Positions 16,001-23,608 of a stretch of 64,000 nt of DNA are shown piece by piece. How positions within the stretch are numbered: the stretch's first letter is position 1; the number at the start of each line of letters is the position of its first letter. A model generated the notes under the pieces. The model was given only the letters and a program-made list of their open reading frames with translations. It was not told the DNA's origin and ran no database searches. The DNA comes from an uncultured Lachnospiraceae bacterium. Lineage in GTDB: Bacteria; Bacillota; Clostridia; Lachnospirales; Lachnospiraceae. The stretch spans positions 24,575 through 88,574 of the forward strand of contig CANQBX010000004.1 in assembly GCA_947589095.1 (NCBI GenBank), written 5' to 3'. Position numbers and translations under genes: made by a program.

Positions 16001-18022
16001 ATGATACAGATAAAAGAAAACGGTCTGCTGTTTCAGACCCGCGATGAAAATGTATGGATCGAGCCTTACGGCGTGAACTGTGTCCGCGTCAGGGCGTCCC
16101 GCAGCACGAGATTTTCCGATGAGAAATGGACGCTTAACGAGCCGGAGCTCTGCGAAGCGGAGGCACTTCTTGACTGCGGCGGCGTCCTGAAAAAGGAACC
16201 GGCAGAGCTCTCGTCCGATGTGAACCGCGGCGTGATCCGTAACGGCCTTCTCACCGTGATCCTCACAAAATCCTGGTCCGGCTGCCGGATCGAGTTTAGG
16301 CGCGGCGGGGAGACGGTGCTTTCCACCCACGAAGAGGCGGACATGGTCACCCGCTATGCGCATATTGCAGGCGAAAACTACCGGATCCGCGTGAATTTCG
16401 ACGCGCGGGAAGAGCATATTTACGGAATTGGTCAGGAACAGCAGGGCTTCTTCGACCGCAAGGGCTGTACCTACGATCTGGCCCACTGGAACACGAAATC
16501 CACGGTGCCGGTCATTTATTCCTCTCTCGGCTACGGCTTTCTGTGGAACAATCCTTCCCCTGGCCGCGTCGAATTCGGCTTCAATCACACGGTCTGGACG
16601 GCGGACTGCTGCCGGCAGGCGGATTATCTTGTCTTCGTGGGCGAGACGCCGGCGCAGGTGATGAATACCTACTGCAGGCTTACCGGCTTCGCGCCCGCGA
16701 TGCCTGCGTGGGCGGCCGGCTTCTGGCAGTCGAAGTGCCGTTATGAATCCCAGGAGGAGCTTCTTGAAGTGGCGAGAGAGTACCATCGCCGCGGGATTCC
16801 GGTCGATGCCATCGTGATCGATTATTTCCACTGGAGCGAGCAGGGCAACTGCGATTTCGACCCGAAATACTGGCCCGACCCGGAGGCAATGATCCGGGAA
16901 CTGAAGGAAATGGGAATGCGGCCGGTGGTGTCCTACTGGCCGACGATCAACCCGAACAGCCGCAACTGGCGGGAGATGAACGAGCGCAACATGCTGATTC
17001 GCACCGAAAACGGCCAGTACGGCACCTTCGATTTCTGGGGCCAGCAGACCTATGTGGATATGACGAATCCGGAAGCACGCAAGTACGTCTGGGAGCAGAT
17101 CCGAAAGACTTATATCAAATACGGGATCCGCACCTTCTGGCTGGACGAGGCGGAGCCGGAGATCCATCCGCAGCAGTGGAACAACTTTAAGACCCACGCC
17201 GGCAATATGGCGGAGAGCGGGCTGCTGTACCCATATTATTATTCGAAATGCTTCCATGACGGGCTGAAATCCGAGGGCGAGGATGAAGTCGTGCTTCTCA
17301 CCCGCGCGGCGTACCCGGGAAGCCAGAAGTTCGGCGCGCTGGTCTGGAATGGCGACATCAATTCCGATTTCACCCAGCTGCGCAACAGCGTCGTATCCGG
17401 GCTTTCCATGGCCATGTGCGGGATCCCGTGGTGGAATTCCGACATCGGCGGGTTCTTTAACGGCGACACGGAGAGCGAATATTTCCGCGAACTGATCGTC
17501 CGCTGGTTCCAGTTCGGCCTGTTCTGCCCGGTGATGCGGCTCCACGGCACGCGGCTGAAGCAGTCTTATTATAAAGACCGCTATCCCGGCATTATCTGCG
17601 ACGGCGGCGGCTACAACGAGATCTGGCAGTTCGGTGAGCGCGATTATGAGATCATAAAGGATATCATTTCTTTGCGATACCGCTTAAAGCCGTACATCCT
17701 GGAATGCGCGAAACGGACCTCGGAAACCGGCGAGCCGATCATGCGGCCCATGTTCTTCGATTTTCCGGAAGATGAGAACTGCTACCGTCTAAGCGACCAG
17801 TATATGTTCGGGCCGGATATCCTCTTTGCGCCGGTGCTGGATCAGGGCGTAACTGAACGGGACGTCTATCTGCCGGATGGGAACTGGATCCGGGCAGGAG
17901 GAAAGGAAGTCTTAAGCGGAGGAAGAACCGTGAGATGCCGCGCTGAAATCGATGAATTCATCGCGTTCGTGAGGGCGGACGCGGCGGAGCTTGCGAAATT
18001 ATTTTCCAGGGCGAAGGTATAG
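16001..18022 (+). CDS. Glycoside hydrolase family 31 (alpha-xylosidase or alpha-glucosidase)
   Basis: The 673-residue cytosolic enzyme has the GH31 layout: N-terminal beta-sandwich, a TIM barrel starting near AMPAWAAGFWQSKCRY, the nucleophile Asp382 in TFWLDEAEPE, a WNGDI segment with the likely acid/base Asp, and WWNSDIGGF, RWFQFGLFCPVMRLHG as substrate-binding landmarks. WLDEAEPE rather than WxDMNEP is more like alpha-xylosidases and related bacterial GH31 enzymes than starch-type alpha-glucosidases. Together with the GH5 and SGNH genes just upstream it suggests xyloglucan or similar hemicellulose use. Confidence 0.88.
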   Translation: MIQIKENGLLFQTRDENVWIEPYGVNCVRVRASRSTRFSDEKWTLNEPELCEAEALLDCGGVLKKEPAELSSDVNRGVIRNGLLTVILTKSWSGCRIEFRRGGETVLSTHEEADMVTRYAHIAGENYRIRVNFDAREEHIYGIGQEQQGFFDRKGCTYDLAHWNTKSTVPVIYSSLGYGFLWNNPSPGRVEFGFNHTVWTADCCRQADYLVFVGETPAQVMNTYCRLTGFAPAMPAWAAGFWQSKCRYESQEELLEVAREYHRRGIPVDAIVIDYFHWSEQGNCDFDPKYWPDPEAMIRELKEMGMRPVVSYWPTINPNSRNWREMNERNMLIRTENGQYGTFDFWGQQTYVDMTNPEARKYVWEQIRKTYIKYGIRTFWLDEAEPEIHPQQWNNFKTHAGNMAESGLLYPYYYSKCFHDGLKSEGEDEVVLLTRAAYPGSQKFGALVWNGDINSDFTQLRNSVVSGLSMAMCGIPWWNSDIGGFFNGDTESEYFRELIVRWFQFGLFCPVMRLHGTRLKQSYYKDRYPGIICDGGGYNEIWQFGERDYEIIKDIISLRYRLKPYILECAKRTSETGEPIMRPMFFDFPEDENCYRLSDQYMFGPDILFAPVLDQGVTERDVYLPDGNWIRAGGKEVLSGGRTVRCRAEIDEFIAFVRADAAELAKLFSRAKV

Positions 18023-18040
18023 CGGCATTTTTAACTCATT

Positions 18041-18076
18041 TTTGTTGTACATTTGTTGTACTTCTCATTTTATAAT
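18041..18076 (+). promoter_or_regulatory. Repeat-associated promoter of the 764-residue unknown gene
   Basis: TATAAT at 18071-18076 has no good -35 at standard spacing. In its place are two direct copies of TTTGTTGTAC (18041-18050 and 18052-18061; period 11), which could be an activator site in phase with one helix turn. Confidence 0.4.
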
Positions 18077-18126
18077 GCAGATAAGGCTTGTAAAGACTGA
18101 TTAATTGATCAAAGGAGGAATCTGCA

Positions 18127-20421
18127 ATGCCAGCAACAATGCCAGCGCCGGAGAACGGCAATCCGTTTGAGTCATTTGGAATGGCTGAGGAAAACCTGCA
18201 TTTAATTTACGGATTTACCGATAATATGATACAAACGCTGTCCGAAGGCGATAGAAGATCAATTACGGAGCGGTTGCAGCAGTTGGAGGCAGCCTCCGGG
18301 CTCCCGACGCTCACCCGGACCCAGACGACGACTTCCCTTGGTATTTTGAGAATGCTTGGGGAAGGCTATACGGTGAATGATATCTTTTCTGACCAGAATG
18401 AAGAGCAGCGGCGCAGAGAAAGCCGGGATCTCAATGCGCGTATCAGCAGCCTGTCCGCTTCGGATCCCGCCGGGCTTGGACGGTTCTGCCGGGAGCTTAT
18501 GAGCGGAATGCAGGCGCAGATACTTCCTCCGGTCGATCTGTCTGATTATAGGCAGACTTCCCGCAATGCTTATATACTGAATACCATGTGGCAGACCGGC
18601 ATGGACTATTCCCAGCTGTTTTCGAACTACTGGGATAATCCGGAGTTTCAGGCAGGGTTCCTTAACAGTGCGGCGGGGGAGACCTGGGACAATACATTCC
18701 ATGACCAGCTGGAACCGATGATCGATGTGGCTCGTTCCCTGTCCATGCTTACGGTTCAGTCGGAGACGGAACCCTACAGTACGATCGACGATGTGGTCGC
18801 CCGCTTCCTTACGGCACAGTATGGCCAGGTATTTCAAAGAACCAGAACGCTGCCGGAGCTGGCGGATCTGATCGACGGGACGAAGCTGTATGATACCGTC
18901 CGACGCGTCAAACCTGCTGCGGCAAGACCGGATTATCTGCAGGAAATGACCGCTTATGCGAAAGATCCCAATACACAGCTGTCGCCGGGACTTTTGCAGG
19001 CGCTGGGGGGTAATGTTCCGGGAAGCGCGTTCCGCCATTCAGAACCGCTTTCAAAGCCGGTATTTCCAAAGGAGTGCGCCGCCAGGCTTTTCCGGCCCGC
19101 CAACTGGTACGATCCGGCCTTAAGGGGCGATATCGATACGGCGTTTCAGCAGATGTTCGATTCGGCTGATCTGCAGCGCACCGCCCGTGTGATGCGAAGG
19201 GAAGGTTATCCGGTGGAATCGCCCATCCAGCTGTTCCATATAGGAAACCAGAGCGTCGATGAGTATCTGACCTCGAACCATATCGTGGTAAACGACGAGA
19301 ACCGTAAGGCGGCCATCGTACAGGCGTCCGCCATGGCCAGAGAGCATGTATCCCGGATCGGCTTCACGGTGGAAAAGGGCGTGCCGCAGCCAACGGTCGT
19401 GGAGATCCAGGCGGATCTGGAAGCATTCAGGGGCATGGAGGGCTTCTTCCAAAAGAGCCGGCCGCGCCGTGCATCGCAGCTGTATGCTTCCGACCGGGAT
19501 ATGGACGCCCGCCATGCGGAGATTCTCAGAGGATTTGCGGCCAGCCAGGTGGCTGCGGTGGAAGCCTCTGCTCCGGCCGCGGCTGCGCAGACGGATGATG
19601 ACAGTGCGTTTTCTTACGAAGGAGGTTTCGCTTTTCACCAAACCAGGGAAGATCACAAGAACGGATCGATGAGTCTTTCCAGAGATAATCTGTCGACGAT
19701 CAATCTGCGCAATAAACTGCTTTCCGCTCTCGACGTGGCACATCCGGAGACGCTTCGGGTGGATGAGGCTGCCAGGATTTTAAACGATCCCGAGAACCTG
19801 CCCCGCGTCGCGGCTTATCTCAGTGAGTTTTCGAACTATGCGGATGAGAAAATGGCGTCTCTTGAGGAAAATGAAAGAAGATACGGCATCGAGGTGAGCC
19901 AGGAAGACAAGGCGTTCTATGAAAATCTGAAAATGCTTGCGGACCCTGCGAAACGGGTAGCCGCCCATTATGATGCGGCCCTGGATGATGATGCCTACTA
20001 TCGATTGAACCCGGCATACACAGAGAGAAATTCGGCAGATATTCTGGCTGATACCGCCGCACTGTCTTATGTGTGCAATCTGCTCAGCAGCCAGCAGAAT
20101 CTTACCGTTATGCGACCCGAACGTGCGCAGATGACAGACAGTCTGAGAATGCTTGTAAAGAATGATGCGGCCCTGCAGAACCGGCCCGAGGATGCGTATG
20201 CGGCGCTGCACACCGGGCAGCTTCCTAAGAATATACAGACCATAACGGAACAGTTCGTGCAGTCCAGCCAGAAGCTGAAGATCGGCCTGCAGGGGATCGC
20301 GGAACCCGCCGCGAATGCGGCCAACCGGTCGCAGAGGTCTGCGCAGCGGACCGCGCAGAACCAGATGGGAAACCAGGGCCCCCAGAGTACGCAGAGAAGG
20401 TCGAATGCGCCGTCTATGTGA
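18127..20421 (+). CDS. Large soluble protein of unknown family
   Basis: I do not recognise this 764-residue protein. It has no signal peptide, no transmembrane helix, no P-loop and no metal-binding cysteine pattern. It looks mostly helical, with an Ala/Asp-rich low-complexity segment near residues 475-493 (EASAPAAAAQTDDD) followed by EGGFAFHQTREDHKNGSM, and ends in a Gln/Arg/Ser/Asn-rich tail of about 40 residues (SQRSAQRTAQNQ). AAAGGAGG lies about 7 nt before the ATG. It stands alone between its own repeat-flanked promoter and a strong terminator. Codon use matches its neighbours. A structural, effector-like or phage-derived role are all possible. Confidence 0.7.
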   Translation: MPATMPAPENGNPFESFGMAEENLHLIYGFTDNMIQTLSEGDRRSITERLQQLEAASGLPTLTRTQTTTSLGILRMLGEGYTVNDIFSDQNEEQRRRESRDLNARISSLSASDPAGLGRFCRELMSGMQAQILPPVDLSDYRQTSRNAYILNTMWQTGMDYSQLFSNYWDNPEFQAGFLNSAAGETWDNTFHDQLEPMIDVARSLSMLTVQSETEPYSTIDDVVARFLTAQYGQVFQRTRTLPELADLIDGTKLYDTVRRVKPAAARPDYLQEMTAYAKDPNTQLSPGLLQALGGNVPGSAFRHSEPLSKPVFPKECAARLFRPANWYDPALRGDIDTAFQQMFDSADLQRTARVMRREGYPVESPIQLFHIGNQSVDEYLTSNHIVVNDENRKAAIVQASAMAREHVSRIGFTVEKGVPQPTVVEIQADLEAFRGMEGFFQKSRPRRASQLYASDRDMDARHAEILRGFAASQVAAVEASAPAAAAQTDDDSAFSYEGGFAFHQTREDHKNGSMSLSRDNLSTINLRNKLLSALDVAHPETLRVDEAARILNDPENLPRVAAYLSEFSNYADEKMASLEENERRYGIEVSQEDKAFYENLKMLADPAKRVAAHYDAALDDDAYYRLNPAYTERNSADILADTAALSYVCNLLSSQQNLTVMRPERAQMTDSLRMLVKNDAALQNRPEDAYAALHTGQLPKNIQTITEQFVQSSQKLKIGLQGIAEPAANAANRSQRSAQRTAQNQMGNQGPQSTQRRSNAPSM

Positions 20422-20502
20422 TGGGGCTGTGTTTGGAGCGGAATGCCTGGAAATGCGGATTGCGTCTGACAAGTTATATATGGCTATATAGTGAAAATAG
20501 TT

Positions 20503-20534
20503 TCGTCCCCGGAGTGATCCGGGGGCGATTTTTT
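20503..20534 (+). terminator. Rho-independent terminator after the 764-residue gene
   Basis: CGTCCCCGG pairs with CCGGGGGCG (9 bp, one G:U) around AGTGAT, followed by ATTTTTT. It closely resembles the terminator at 23546-23578. Confidence 0.85.
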
Positions 20535-20558
20535 GATATACAATGTAGGCGGAAGTGT

Positions 20559-20783
20559 GGTATAATCTCGTCAGAGATTATACCCGCGCCGGTTCGCGCC
20601 CGACTGAAGGGAGGGCAAACACCGAAGCGAACCGTGCGCATCCCCCGGAGGGAGCATGTCCGGAGGACATGGTATAATCTCGTCAGAGATTATACCGCGC
20701 CGGTTCGGTGTCCGAACGAAGTGAGGACAAAACACCAAAGCGAACCGTGCGCATCCCCCGGAGGGAGCATGTCCGGAGGACAT
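20559..20783. repeat. Tandem pair of a roughly 112-bp structured repeat
   Basis: Unit A is 20559-20670 and unit B 20671-20783; a third unit starts (GGTATAC) and is cut off at 20790. Each unit has a perfect hairpin GGTATAATCTC/GAGATTATACC with a 4-nt loop, an outer stem CGGTTCG/CGAACCG enclosing a small hairpin, and a terminal CATGTCC/GGACATG hairpin. The enclosed stem differs between units in a pair-preserving way (GCCC/GGGC in A, GTCC/GGAC in B). A third, partial copy lies at 54319-54398. Confidence 0.85.
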
Positions 20784-20870
20784 GGTATACTGTTCACGTT
20801 AGCAATGAGCACTGCGGACTCGCCGTTCATACTTGTCATCCCAAATCCGAAAAACAGAAGGTGCATCCTC

Positions 20871-21569
20871 ATGAATTACAAAATCGCAGTCTGCGACGAT
20901 TCAGACGCAGATAGACAGTATATAACAGACATGCTAACCCGCTGGGTCCAAAAGACCGGCCACACCGCGCAGATTACAGGCTTTTCCTCCGCCGAGCAGT
21001 TCCTTTTCGCATACGCGGAGAAGAGCGATTACGATATTCTGCTTCTCGACATCGAGATGGGAGAGATGGACGGGGTCACGATGGCCCGCAAGCTGCGCCG
21101 GGACAACGAAACGATCCAGATCATTTTCATCACCGGCTTTTCTGAATATATTTCCGAGGGCTATGACGTGGCCGCGCTTCACTACCTGATGAAGCCGGTG
21201 AAGGAAGAAAAGCTTGATGCCGTTCTCGACCGGGCGGCGGACAAGCTGGCGAAGAACGAGAAGGTCCTGACCTTCGAGACCGGCGGCGAGATGATCCGTA
21301 TCCCGATCTATCAGATCCGCTACGCCGAGGTATTCGGCAATTATGTGACGATCCACGCCGCGGCCGATTTCACCGTGAAAATGACGCTGGGAGAGCTGGA
21401 GAAGGAGCTGGACCGCCGTTTCTTCCGGGCCGGCCGTTCCGTGCTGGTGAATCTGACGCAGATCAGCCGCGTCACAAAAAGCGAGATCCGTCTCGGCGAT
21501 GGAACGGCGATTCCGCTGCCCAGAGGGGCATATAACGGCGTGAACCGGGCGATCATCGAGATGGAGTGA
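20871..21569 (+). CDS. LytTR-family response regulator
   Basis: The 232-residue protein has an N-terminal receiver domain (acidic pocket CDDSDAD, phosphoacceptor Asp60 in LLLDIEM, Lys in MKPVKEEK) and a C-terminal LytTR DNA-binding domain beginning near KVLTFETGGEMIRIP and ending RGAYNGVNRAI. Such AgrA/ComE-like regulators usually pair with a GHKL sensor encoded next door. The frame is open back to 20418, but the receiver start fixes the ATG at 20871. The expected sensor lies at 22855, separated by the toxin locus and a kinase gene. Confidence 0.92.
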   Translation: MNYKIAVCDDSDADRQYITDMLTRWVQKTGHTAQITGFSSAEQFLFAYAEKSDYDILLLDIEMGEMDGVTMARKLRRDNETIQIIFITGFSEYISEGYDVAALHYLMKPVKEEKLDAVLDRAADKLAKNEKVLTFETGGEMIRIPIYQIRYAEVFGNYVTIHAAADFTVKMTLGELEKELDRRFFRAGRSVLVNLTQISRVTKSEIRLGDGTAIPLPRGAYNGVNRAIIEME

Positions 21570-21656
21570 GTTAATAAAAGAGAATAATGTGCTTTACCAG
21601 GGAGCCGAAGGGGCGATTACGTCAGCCGCCGGACTTTACGAAAGGGGGCTGGTGCT

Positions 21657-21743
21657 ATGATTACATATGCGGATTTATTTACGTTTGTGATTATGCTTTG
21701 CGCCGTTGCAACTCTTGTTATATATGCGACACGCAAAAAGTAG
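21657..21743 (+). CDS. Putative holin-like type I toxin, copy 2
   Basis: A 28-residue peptide, one hydrophobic helix and a TRKK tail, differs from copy 1 at only four residues (Ile for Val at 2, Thr for Ala at 9, Ala for Val at 18, Thr for Ile at 25). The same GGGGGG ribosome site and leader precede it, and its TAG stop is likewise inside the terminator stem. No promoter of its own is clear; it may be read from the LytTR gene. Confidence 0.73.
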   Translation: MITYADLFTFVIMLCAVATLVIYATRKK

Positions 21744-21830
21744 CGCCCTTGTCTTGGTAGGATAGACGCTACTTTTGTAACACCTATTTTGCCGGCGGCT
21801 AGGCGTACTCTAGCTTTCGACTCTCTTGTC
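21734..21830 (-). ncRNA. Predicted antisense RNA antitoxin, copy 2
   Basis: From the minus-strand promoter at 21837-21865 a transcript of about 100 nt would run across the toxin stop codon and end at the shared hairpin (21736-21776, stem AAAAGTAGCG/CGCTACTTTT). The internal hairpin GCTAG/CTAGC replaces GCTGG/CCAGC of copy 1. Confidence 0.6.
21736..21776. terminator. Bidirectional terminator of the toxin and antisense RNA, copy 2
   Basis: The same 10-bp stem as in copy 1 is preserved, although most of the loop sequence has changed. Confidence 0.7.
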
Positions 21831-21836
21831 AAACAC

Positions 21837-21865
21837 ATTATATAACATTTCCAGAATGTTTTCAA
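21837..21865 (-). promoter_or_regulatory. Antisense promoter, copy 2
   Basis: TTGAAA and TATAAT on the minus strand are 17 bp apart. Confidence 0.7.
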
Positions 21866-21886
21866 CATGTTTTTCGGAGATTTACG

Positions 21887-22804
21887 ATGCAGGATACGAT
21901 TTCAAATACTATTTTTTATTTTTATCATGTGATACCGGAGGAGATACGGCATCTGGGCGGTGGGTTTTACGGGCAGGTGTTTCTTGTTATGCTTCCCGAA
22001 AACCGGCAGGTCGTCGCAAAACTGTATCGGTTTGCAGGGCTTGCCGCGAAAGAAGCCGGGCAGTTAAGCGTATTGGCGGCTCACAGTCTGCTGCGGATTC
22101 CCAGGGTCTTTGGCGTAGTGGAAGCCGGGCAGTCCCATAGCGCATATGATGTGCTTTTGATGGAGTATCTGGAAGGAGTCGGCGCCGGCGATCAGGACGT
22201 ATCCGCCATTCCGAATGAGGCGCGGCTGCGCATTTGCGAACAGATTGTAGATAATCTGATCAGTCTGCATGAGACGGTACATACGGAAGGGTTTGGACCG
22301 CTGGATGCGGAAACCTTCTGCCCGAGTTGGAAGGACTATTACTACCCGATTGCGCGATCCATTGTAAAAAAGGCATGTGCGCTTCATGAAAAGGGACAAC
22401 TAACGGAAAATGTCCTGGATATTTTTGAAAGATCGATCCGTTGTTTTGATGAGATATTTGCCTGGCCTGTTAAAAAGGCCAGCCTGATCCATGGCGATTA
22501 CAATACGTGGAATATTCTGCTTACTTCGGATAAAAGCAGCGCCTTCGCGGTGATAGATCCTTACGGCTGTTGCTGGGCTGACAGTGAGTACGATCTGTAC
22601 CAGTTGGATAATGCCAATGGAAAAGCCTGGGGACTGCTGAAACGCTATGCCGAGAAATGTCAGCTTTCTCCTGATTTCCCTGTGAAGCGGGCGTTTTACG
22701 AATTATATACAGAAATCAGCCATTATTACGATTCCGGCGTACCCGTAATTTCGGAACTGGTGCAGCGGCAGACTGAAGCATTGGAACGGGCGCTTTCTTT
22801 ATGA
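21887..22804 (+). CDS. Aminoglycoside phosphotransferase (APH)-like small-molecule kinase
   Basis: The 305-residue protein has an APH/fructosamine-kinase fold: a glycine-rich loop GGGFYGQVF, an ATP-binding Lys in VVAKLYRF, the catalytic loop HGDYNTWN (His202, Asp204, Asn209) and the Mg-binding Asp in VIDPYG. These kinases phosphorylate sugars, amino alcohols or antibiotics; the substrate here is unknown and a resistance role is not supported. It starts about 20 bp after the toxin antisense promoter and lies between the LytTR regulator and the GHKL sensor, where such a gene is not expected. Confidence 0.78.
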   Translation: MQDTISNTIFYFYHVIPEEIRHLGGGFYGQVFLVMLPENRQVVAKLYRFAGLAAKEAGQLSVLAAHSLLRIPRVFGVVEAGQSHSAYDVLLMEYLEGVGAGDQDVSAIPNEARLRICEQIVDNLISLHETVHTEGFGPLDAETFCPSWKDYYYPIARSIVKKACALHEKGQLTENVLDIFERSIRCFDEIFAWPVKKASLIHGDYNTWNILLTSDKSSAFAVIDPYGCCWADSEYDLYQLDNANGKAWGLLKRYAEKCQLSPDFPVKRAFYELYTEISHYYDSGVPVISELVQRQTEALERALSL

Positions 22805-22854
22805 AGATTGCGGTCGGGAGATACCGGACATATGGACGAAAGAGGTGACACCAG

Positions 22855-23517
22855 ATGGGACTGTTTGCGAAACAGATCGACAAGCGGATTGCCGCTTACC
22901 AGCGGGAGCTGATCGAGACACACTATCGTGAAGTGGACAATATGTACCGTCAGATCCGCGGCTGGCGGCACGATTACCGCAACCATATCCAGACGATGAA
23001 GGCCTACGCCGCAGCGGAAGACTGGGATGCGATCGTCCGGTACTTGGATCTGCTGGATGAGGATCTGACGACAGTCGATACGGTCGTTAAGACGGGTAAT
23101 CCGATGACGGACGCGATCCTGAATTCCAAGATATCCCTGGCCCGGTCGAAGAACATCCAGGTGGTCGCCGACGCATTTGTCCCACTGAAGCTGAAATCGT
23201 CGGAGATCGATCTCTGCTGCATTATCGGCAATCTGTTCGACAACGCCATCGAAGCCAGCATGCAGTTGCCGGAAGAGAAGCGGATCATCCGCGTATATAT
23301 GGATATGCGTAATACGCAGCTTTATATCTCCTTCACCAATTTCACCGGCGGAAAGAAACTGAAGAAAGAGGGCGGCCTGTTCCGCAGTTCCAAGGGCGAG
23401 GGCCATGGCTTCGGGCTCGTCCGGATCGACGCGATCGTGGAGCGCCTGGACGGCTACATCAGCCGCAACAGCGAGGACGGGGCGTTTACGACTGAGATTT
23501 TGCTGCCGCAGAAATAA
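22855..23517 (+). CDS. Soluble GHKL sensor histidine kinase
   Basis: The 220-residue protein contains only the kinase core: an H-box RGWRHDYRNH with His39 as phosphoacceptor, the N-box NLFDNAIEAS, and a G-box GEGHGFGLVRI. It is the AgrC/CitS-like GHKL type that partners LytTR regulators, but all membrane-spanning sensor segments are missing and there is no upstream frame that could supply them. It may sense a cytosolic signal or be recruited by the ABC exporter that follows. AAGAGGTGA precedes the ATG. Confidence 0.85.
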   Translation: MGLFAKQIDKRIAAYQRELIETHYREVDNMYRQIRGWRHDYRNHIQTMKAYAAAEDWDAIVRYLDLLDEDLTTVDTVVKTGNPMTDAILNSKISLARSKNIQVVADAFVPLKLKSSEIDLCCIIGNLFDNAIEASMQLPEEKRIIRVYMDMRNTQLYISFTNFTGGKKLKKEGGLFRSSKGEGHGFGLVRIDAIVERLDGYISRNSEDGAFTTEILLPQK

Positions 23518-23545
23518 GTGCATTTCATCCCCCGAAAGCGACGAT

Positions 23546-23578
23546 TCGTCCCCGAAATGTTCCGGGGACGATGTTTTA
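23546..23578 (+). terminator. Terminator after the GHKL kinase
   Basis: TCGTCCCCG pairs perfectly with CGGGGACGA around an 8-nt loop, then TGTTTTA. Its sequence is related to the terminator at 20503-20534. Confidence 0.75.
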
Positions 23579-23608
23579 TGTTATCCTCTGCCCAGGAGGC
23601 GAGAGAAA

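Larger units (their letters stand above)
21590..21865 (+). repeat. Type I toxin-antitoxin locus, copy 2 of the dispersed repeat
   Basis: This is the second copy of the segment at 9990-10265, beginning about 20 bp after the LytTR gene. Leader and toxin codons are highly conserved; the loop of the terminator hairpin and the spacer of the antisense promoter differ freely, while stems and promoter hexamers are kept. Confidence 0.8.

Noticed and set aside
15998..17545. 515-codon open frame antisense to the GH31 gene
   Set aside because: It lies wholly opposite a well-supported glycosidase, has no ribosome binding site and reads as Arg/His/Ala-rich shadow sequence.
20784..20870. AgrD-like signal peptide gene before the LytTR regulator
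   Set aside because: No short frame with a ribosome binding site and a cysteine-containing peptide core was found between the repeats and the regulator, and no AgrB gene is present.
20418..20870. Long N-terminal extension of the LytTR regulator (open frame from 20418)
   Set aside because: The extension runs through a terminator and the tandem repeats, and the receiver domain starts exactly at the ATG at 20871.
21590..22804. Toxin copy 2 plus the APH-like gene as an insertion sequence or transposon
   Set aside because: No transposase, terminal inverted repeats or target-site duplication are visible; only the toxin segment is shared with the other locus.
21887..22804. Antibiotic resistance gene
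   Set aside because: The fold is APH-like, but the sequence shows no recognised resistance subfamily and many such proteins phosphorylate ordinary metabolites.
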